A DNA stretch of 9,090 bases from an uncultured Phycisphaerales bacterium (GTDB lineage Bacteria; Planctomycetota; Phycisphaerae; Phycisphaerales; SM1A02): positions 1-9,090 of the forward strand of contig CAMPIL010000135.1 in assembly GCA_946886375.1 (NCBI GenBank), written 5' to 3'. Both the position numbers and the translations under genes were made by a program. A model generated the notes under the pieces. That model was given only the letters and a program-made list of their open reading frames with translations, had not been told where the DNA came from and made no database searches. Below, piece by piece: positions 4,974-9,090 of this stretch; within the stretch, counting starts at the first letter, position 1; each line of letters starts with the position of its first letter.

Positions 4974-6845
4974 ATGACGAATTTCTGGCGATTCGCCAAA
5001 CATCTTCTGCACGAAAAGTCATCGCTGTTCTGGGCGATGGTGTTTGCATGCTTTTCCGCAGGCGGGCTTGCCGCGGGACTGGTGAGCATGGGGCCGCTGC
5101 TCAAGATCATCCTCACGCCCGGCTCGACCAAGTCGCTGGTGGATGTGGCGCGAGACTTCAACGCCGAAGGCGGCTGGGGCGGATACCAGATTCCCGAGCC
5201 GTTCATCGCAACGCTGCCCGCCGACCAATTCCGGGGCGTGCTGCTCATCCTCGGCGTGATCGGCGTCCTCACCATCGTGGGCGGAATCGCGAATTTCATT
5301 CACCAATACCTCAGCCAGACGATCACCACGCGCGCGATCGCGCGAATCCGGGAAGAGGCGTTTGACAATGTGATCCACATGCCGCTGGCCCGCGTGATGT
5401 CGCGCGGTCCTTCGGAATTCATCGCGCGCATCTTGCGCGATGCGGCGGAACTTCAGCGCGGCATGATCGCGCTGGTCAGCAAAACCGCCACCAGCATGCT
5501 CAAGGGACTAGCGGCGTTCCTCGTCGCATGCTTCATCGACTGGCAACTCACGCTGGTGGCGATTCCCACCGTCATTCTGCTGGGCATCGTGCTGCGCAAA
5601 CTCGGCAAGCGCATTCGCAGGGGCACGCGCAGTTCGCTCAAGGCCCAGGAAGGCCTCTTGCGCGTCTCCACCGAAACGTTGCAGGGCTTGCGTTCAGTCA
5701 AGGCGAACACCGCTGAGGACGAAGCGATCCGCCGCTTCAGGCAGATGAATGATGAAACGGTTCGGCACGAACTGAAGGTGCGCACCGCGCGGGCGCTTTC
5801 TTCGCCCGTGGTCGAGGCGCTGACAACGTTCGTCGTGCTTGTGCTGGTCGCGGTCGCCGCCAAGAGCGTCCTCTCCGGCGCGAAATCGCTGAACGATCTC
5901 ACATGGACGCTGGGTTCCCTCGCGATGGCGGCGGCCTCCATCCGGCCACTGACGGGATTCATCAACGAGATTCAATCCGCGGGCGCGCCGGCCGACCGGC
6001 TTGCCGATTTGATGACCGAGCCGCGCGAGGTCGCACCGGCTGCAGTTCAACGGGCCAAGCCGCAAGCGGCGGTTCGACACTCGCGGTCAATTGAATTCAG
6101 AAACATCACCTTCACCTACGCCGGCGCGATTCAGCCGGCCCTGCGAAACATCTCGCTCAACGTGCTGCATGGCGAACGTGTCGCGTTGGTCGGCCCCAAC
6201 GGCTGCGGCAAGACGACGCTGGTGAGCCTGTTGCCGCGGCTGCTCGTCGCCGATGCAGGGCAGATTCTGATCGATGGTCACGACATTGCCGCGATGGATT
6301 TGCGGCACCTTCGCCGGCAGATCGGCGTGGTCACGCAGGAGACGGTGCTGTTTCGCGGGAGCGTGGCGTCGAACATCGCGTTCGGCATGGATGGCATGAG
6401 CCGGGAGGCGATCATTGACGCCGCACGCCGCGCCCATGCCGATGACTTCATCTGCAGAATTCCCGGCGTGGACGGCAAGAATGGAAACCCCGGCGGTTAT
6501 GACGCAGACGTGCTTGAGCAGGGCGCTTCGCTTTCCGGCGGGCAGCGGCAACGACTGGCGATCGCGCGGGCGATTCTGCGCGATCCAGCGATTCTCATTC
6601 TTGACGAAGCAACCAGCCAGATCGATGCGGAATCCGAAGCGCACATCAACGCGGCCCTGACGGAGTTCTGCCGCAACCGCACCGCGCTGTTGATCGCGCA
6701 CAGGCTTTCCACCGTGCTCAACGCCGATCGCATCGTGGTGATGGAGGCGGGCCAGATTGTTGATCAAGGCAGGCACGAGCAACTGCTCGAACGCTGCGAT
6801 TTGTACCGCAGGCTCAGCCGCACGCAGTTGGTCGCGGCGGAATGA
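4974..6845 (+). CDS. MsbA-like ABC exporter (fused membrane and ATPase domains)
   Basis: A 623-aa half-transporter expected to work as a homodimer in the inner membrane, flipping a lipid or exporting a hydrophobic compound. The membrane domain covers about 15-330, with hydrophobic spans near 17-40, 87-110, 174-206 and 282-300. The ATPase domain is complete: A-loop Tyr382, Walker A GPNGCGKT (407-414), Q-loop Gln455, signature LSGGQ (520-524), Walker B ILILDEA (540-546) with catalytic Glu545, and switch His576. Between the coupling region and the signature, GKNGNPGGYDADVLEQG (501-517) is about five residues longer than the usual GYDTxVGExG. A large hydrophilic loop (about 48-85) follows the first span. 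No Shine-Dalgarno site precedes ATG 4974. The gene lies 91 bp after aroA on the same strand with the palindrome between, and it converges on the next gene with 6 bp to spare. The substrate cannot be told from sequence. Confidence 0.9.
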   Translation: MTNFWRFAKHLLHEKSSLFWAMVFACFSAGGLAAGLVSMGPLLKIILTPGSTKSLVDVARDFNAEGGWGGYQIPEPFIATLPADQFRGVLLILGVIGVLTIVGGIANFIHQYLSQTITTRAIARIREEAFDNVIHMPLARVMSRGPSEFIARILRDAAELQRGMIALVSKTATSMLKGLAAFLVACFIDWQLTLVAIPTVILLGIVLRKLGKRIRRGTRSSLKAQEGLLRVSTETLQGLRSVKANTAEDEAIRRFRQMNDETVRHELKVRTARALSSPVVEALTTFVVLVLVAVAAKSVLSGAKSLNDLTWTLGSLAMAAASIRPLTGFINEIQSAGAPADRLADLMTEPREVAPAAVQRAKPQAAVRHSRSIEFRNITFTYAGAIQPALRNISLNVLHGERVALVGPNGCGKTTLVSLLPRLLVADAGQILIDGHDIAAMDLRHLRRQIGVVTQETVLFRGSVASNIAFGMDGMSREAIIDAARRAHADDFICRIPGVDGKNGNPGGYDADVLEQGASLSGGQRQRLAIARAILRDPAILILDEATSQIDAESEAHINAALTEFCRNRTALLIAHRLSTVLNADRIVVMEAGQIVDQGRHEQLLERCDLYRRLSRTQLVAAE

Positions 6846-6851
6846 TCGCCC

Positions 6852-7532
6852 TCAGATCGCGCGCACGGCCAGGATGATCGCAGCAGTCACGGCTCCGCCG
6901 GCCGCAAGCGCGCTCAGCACGATGACAGTGATGGCCATCGCCCGCCAGCGCGCGATGGCTGCGTTTGCGCGAACTTCACGCTCCGACGCAGCCTGCGACA
7001 GGTCCGAGAGCAATTCGCCGGCCCGGCGATCGCCTTCGGCCATGTCCGTGAGCATGGGGCGCAAACCCGACAGCGCTTCGACGACGCGTGCAGTGGACTG
7101 GCTGTTTGAGTCCAGTTGCTGCTGCACCAGTCCAAGCACCGCCGCGTGCTGGCTGATGGTTTCATGAAGTGTGGCCAGCGCGTCTTCACGCGATTGCCGA
7201 TCCGTCTCGGTCTGACTGCTGCGCGATTCAATGGAATCAATGCGGCTCGCGGCGTGCCGAAGCAGTTCTTCGATCTCGCGAAGGCGCTCAAGAGCCTGAT
7301 CGTGCTGCTCGGCCTGTTGATCGAGACGCACGTTCACGGCGGCGAGCGTCTGCAGAATCTCATCGTGTTCGGGCGAGCGTTCATCAACGGGGCGCAACCG
7401 CAGCGGACGCGTGTCCGTGCTGGGACGATAATCCGAAGCCGGTTCGGGTTCGCTGCTGGGCGCGGTGAGATCGATGACCGCGGGTTTGTGCTTGCGCGCG
7501 AACAAGTTGCGCAAATCGCTGAGCAAATCCAT
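6852..7532 (-). CDS. Coiled-coil protein with C-terminal membrane anchor
   Basis: A 226-aa protein with no family I can name. Residues 1-20 are basic and amphipathic, and 21-56 are Pro/Ser/Asp-rich and probably disordered. Residues about 57-185 are Gln/Glu/Arg/Leu-rich and helical, with heptad-like spacing typical of a coiled coil (for example LERLREIEELLRHAASRI, 81-98). Residues about 199-223 form one hydrophobic Ala/Val/Ile span, leaving RAI at the end. That makes it a tail-anchored protein with most of its mass in the cytoplasm, if it has no cleaved signal. The frame is open upstream to 7790, but AAAGGA 7 nt before ATG 7530-7532 fixes the start and avoids overlap with the divergent binding-protein gene. 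Its partner is unknown. It might organise or tether an envelope complex, though the neighbouring transporters are not evidence enough. Confidence 0.75.
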   Translation of the reverse strand: MDLLSDLRNLFARKHKPAVIDLTAPSSEPEPASDYRPSTDTRPLRLRPVDERSPEHDEILQTLAAVNVRLDQQAEQHDQALERLREIEELLRHAASRIDSIESRSSQTETDRQSREDALATLHETISQHAAVLGLVQQQLDSNSQSTARVVEALSGLRPMLTDMAEGDRRAGELLSDLSQAASEREVRANAAIARWRAMAITVIVLSALAAGGAVTAAIILAVRAI

Positions 7533-7539
7533 GTGATGG

Positions 7540-7545
7540 TCCTTT
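7540..7545 (-). promoter_or_regulatory. Shine-Dalgarno site AAAGGA
   Basis: On the minus strand GGGAAAGGA ends 7 nt before ATG 7532, the same spacing as for the four-helix-bundle gene. It decides the start of the coiled-coil gene, whose frame is open for another 86 codons upstream. Confidence 0.7.
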
Positions 7546-7586
7546 CCCGGCCGAGCCCGCGCCTGTATCGCCGGTCTGAACCACTG

Positions 7587-7592
7587 TACGAT
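7587..7592 (+). promoter_or_regulatory. Candidate -10 element (TACGAT), leaderless layout
   Basis: TACGAT matches TATAAT at four of six bases and ends exactly 7 nt before ATG 7600. The gap between the two divergent starts is only 67 bp (7533-7599), so there is no room for a cobalamin riboswitch. No clear -35 element or Fur-like palindrome is visible in it. Confidence 0.4.
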
Positions 7593-7599
7593 TGACCGA

Positions 7600-8496
7600 A
7601 TGCGATGGTCAAATCTGCTCATGGCGACGCTGGCGGCGGGGGTCCTTTGGACCGTCCCAACGGCCTGCCATCGGAGTGCGGCGCAGAAGCCTGCGGCATC
7701 CGCCGGCCAGCCGCGGGTCATTTCGCTGAGCCCGGCCATTTCCAAGACGATGGTGGATTTCGGGCTCCAGAATCTCATTGTCGGCCGCACACCGCATTGC
7801 GCCTCGCTGGATCAATCAATCCCCGTGGTCGGCGACCTTATGAACTTCGATTACGAACAGGCGATTCGCCTGCGGCCGACGCACATCCTGGTGCAGCCAC
7901 CCGAATCTGGCGTTGATCCTCACCTGACCGAGGTCGCGCGCGAGCAGGGCTGGAAGGTATCCGCCTGGAGACTGACAAGCCTGGAGGACATCGAGACAAT
8001 GGTGCGCGATCTTCCCGGCGCGCTGTTCCAGCCAACTTCCGCGGAGTTCTCGGATGCATCGCGGAAGGCGGCGGCGTTCATGAACGACATGGCGGAAGCG
8101 CTCAGCCCCGGAAGCAAGCCGATGTTTCGCGGGCCGGTCATGATGCTCTACTCAGTTGCACCGGTCAGCGTGTTCGGCAAGAACACGTATCTCGATGGCA
8201 TCCTGACCGCGCTGGGTGGAACCAATGCGACCGAAGCCCGCGATTGGGTTACCTTCTCGCTCGAAGATGTCGTGCGCATCAATCCGCAGGCGATCATTGT
8301 GGTGAAGCCCGGAGCCAAACCGGAGAACGTCAGTTCGGCGATCGGATCGGTCTGGGACCTTGACATTGCGGCGGTGACCGAGCGCAGGCTGGCGATTCTG
8401 ACGCATCCCGATGCGTTCATGCCATGCACGGGCGTGGTGGGAGTAGCGAGGGAGTTGCGCAAGATTCTCGAATCGTTTGAGGCCGAGCAGCCGTGA
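7600..8496 (+). CDS. Periplasmic binding protein, BtuF/FecB type
   Basis: A 298-aa substrate-binding component of an ABC importer for vitamin B12 or an iron chelate (helical-backbone type, PF01497). The N-terminus has a basic start, a hydrophobic core (6-20) and Cys23 in VPTAC, a weak lipobox because Pro sits at -3; lipid anchoring is likely but not certain. The mature protein shows the family's landmarks: RVISLSPAISKTMVDFGL (39-56), VGRTPHC (61-67), PVVGD (75-79), YEQAIRLRPTHILV (85-98), TYLDGILTALGG (196-207) and FSLEDVVRINPQAIIV (219-234). Its length is within the family's range. It overlaps the permease start by 4 bp, so the two are surely co-transcribed. An internal ATG at 7621 would give a shorter signal peptide and cannot be excluded. 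GRTPHC and similar segments lean toward the B12-like group, but the substrate is undecided. Confidence 0.87.
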   Translation: MRWSNLLMATLAAGVLWTVPTACHRSAAQKPAASAGQPRVISLSPAISKTMVDFGLQNLIVGRTPHCASLDQSIPVVGDLMNFDYEQAIRLRPTHILVQPPESGVDPHLTEVAREQGWKVSAWRLTSLEDIETMVRDLPGALFQPTSAEFSDASRKAAAFMNDMAEALSPGSKPMFRGPVMMLYSVAPVSVFGKNTYLDGILTALGGTNATEARDWVTFSLEDVVRINPQAIIVVKPGAKPENVSSAIGSVWDLDIAAVTERRLAILTHPDAFMPCTGVVGVARELRKILESFEAEQP

Positions 8497-9090
8497 GCGT
8501 CACGTCTTCGCGCCGGTACCTGGGATTCGGTTTTTTGGTCCTGCTGGTCGTTGGCATCGGATTGTTGCGGCTGTTGATCGATCGCGATCCATTCACGCAT
8601 GCAATCAGCCTGGCGTGGCCTGAGGCGAGTTACGCGGGCATTCGCTGGACCGCGCTGGGGGCGGGCGCCATCGTGGGCGCGGCACTGGCGATGTCGGGTG
8701 TGCTCCTGCAGGCGTTGTTGCGCAACCCGCTTGCTGAACCGTTCATCCTCGGATTGTCCAGCGGGGCGGGTCTGGGTGTGATGGCTGCGATGTACCTCGC
8801 CTACGCGATGCACATGGAGTCGTTGTTCCTTGCGACGCAAACCGGTCCCGCGGTGATCGGCGCGCTGGCGGCGCTCGGGATCGTGTACCTGCTCGGCCAG
8901 CGGCGCGGCGTGCTCGATCCTGTTTCGCTGGTGCTCATCGGCGTGATCGTTGCGTCCATCTGCGGGGCGGGCATCATGTTCTTTCAGCACCTTGTTCCCA
9001 CCGGACTGCGCGGGCAATTCACGCTCTGGCTCATGGGGCATGTGCCGGAATCAATAGACCGATGGCTGCTGATCACAGCCGCGGCTGTGA
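8493..9090 (+). CDS. BtuC/FecCD-type ABC permease, 3' end outside window
   Basis: The first 199 codons of an inner-membrane permease for a B12 or siderophore importer; the family usually has about 330 residues, so over a third is missing. The start is GTG 8493, overlapping the TGA of the binding protein as GTGA, which implies translational coupling. Visible hydrophobic spans are near 10-28, 53-76, 92-106, 120-135 and 144-164. The family signature follows the second span: GAALAMSGVLLQ (62-73) and then LRNPLAEPFILGLSSGAG (76-93). Later, SLVLIGV (145-151) and WLMG (179-182) match conserved BtuC/FecCD segments. No stop occurs in this frame up to the edge. An ATPase gene of the BtuD/FecE type is expected next. 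Confidence 0.9.
   Translation, partial: MSVTSSRRYLGFGFLVLLVVGIGLLRLLIDRDPFTHAISLAWPEASYAGIRWTALGAGAIVGAALAMSGVLLQALLRNPLAEPFILGLSSGAGLGVMAAMYLAYAMHMESLFLATQTGPAVIGALAALGIVYLLGQRRGVLDPVSLVLIGVIVASICGAGIMFFQHLVPTGLRGQFTLWLMGHVPESIDRWLLITAAAV

Noticed and set aside
6846..6851. Bidirectional terminator between the exporter and coiled-coil genes
   Set aside because: Only 6 bp separate the stop codons and no hairpin is evident there.
7116..7595. 159-codon plus-strand open frame
   Set aside because: It lies opposite the coiled-coil gene, which has a good ribosome site and a sensible domain layout.
7533..7599. Cobalamin riboswitch or Fur box before the binding protein
   Set aside because: The 67-bp gap is too short for a cobalamin riboswitch, and no Fur-like palindrome is visible.
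8148..9041. 297-codon minus-strand open frame
   Set aside because: Its product is rich in His, Arg, Gln and Asp with no domain, as expected of the strand opposite a GC-rich gene. It lies under the binding protein and permease.

Overview
The window looks like chromosomal DNA from a GC-rich Gram-negative-type bacterium, and my best guess is a planctomycete, possibly of the Phycisphaerae. The reasons are indirect: a free-standing GroES-like gene, an MsbA-type exporter, few Shine-Dalgarno sites, and intergenic palindromes of a style I associate with Planctomycetes and related phyla. There are no rRNA or tRNA genes and no CRISPR array. I cannot confirm the lineage from sequence alone.

Positions 1-807 hold no convincing gene and are built of repeats. 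A degenerate 21-bp tandem array runs in from the left edge to about 278. It is followed by two inverted copies of a double-hairpin palindromic element (369-422 and 572-626), with a further hairpin and a 24-bp tandem duplication between them. Positions 808-1893 hold a divergent pair separated by 21 bp: an unrecognised 105-aa protein (minus) and a LEM-3-like GIY-YIG nuclease (plus). Sampled GC in this pair is only about 43-57%, which suggests an acquired module.

Positions 1940-4882 are housekeeping genes: apt (minus), a GroES/Cpn10-like gene (plus) and aroA (plus). Between the last two sits a four-helix-bundle (23S rRNA intervening-sequence type) gene on the minus strand. It is flanked by inverted arrays of a 7-bp repeat that run into the groES-like stop codon, supply the gene's own stop codon and abut the aroA start codon. 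A large imperfect palindrome begins at the aroA stop codon. The middle of aroA (about 4000-4500) is clearly poorer in GC than its two ends.

Positions 4974-9090 are envelope and transport genes: an MsbA-like ABC exporter (plus), a convergent coiled-coil protein with a C-terminal membrane anchor (minus), and then, divergently, a BtuF/FecB-type binding protein overlapping the start of a BtuC/FecCD-type permease that runs off the window. The last two form a metal-chelate or vitamin B12 uptake operon.

One theme crosses the window. Several genes (apt, the GIY-YIG gene, the binding protein, and less exactly the GroES-like gene) have a TANNNT hexamer 5-7 nt before the ATG and no Shine-Dalgarno site, which is the layout of leaderless transcripts. 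The two other minus-strand genes, encoding the four-helix-bundle and coiled-coil proteins, have AAAGG-type Shine-Dalgarno sites exactly 7 nt before the start.
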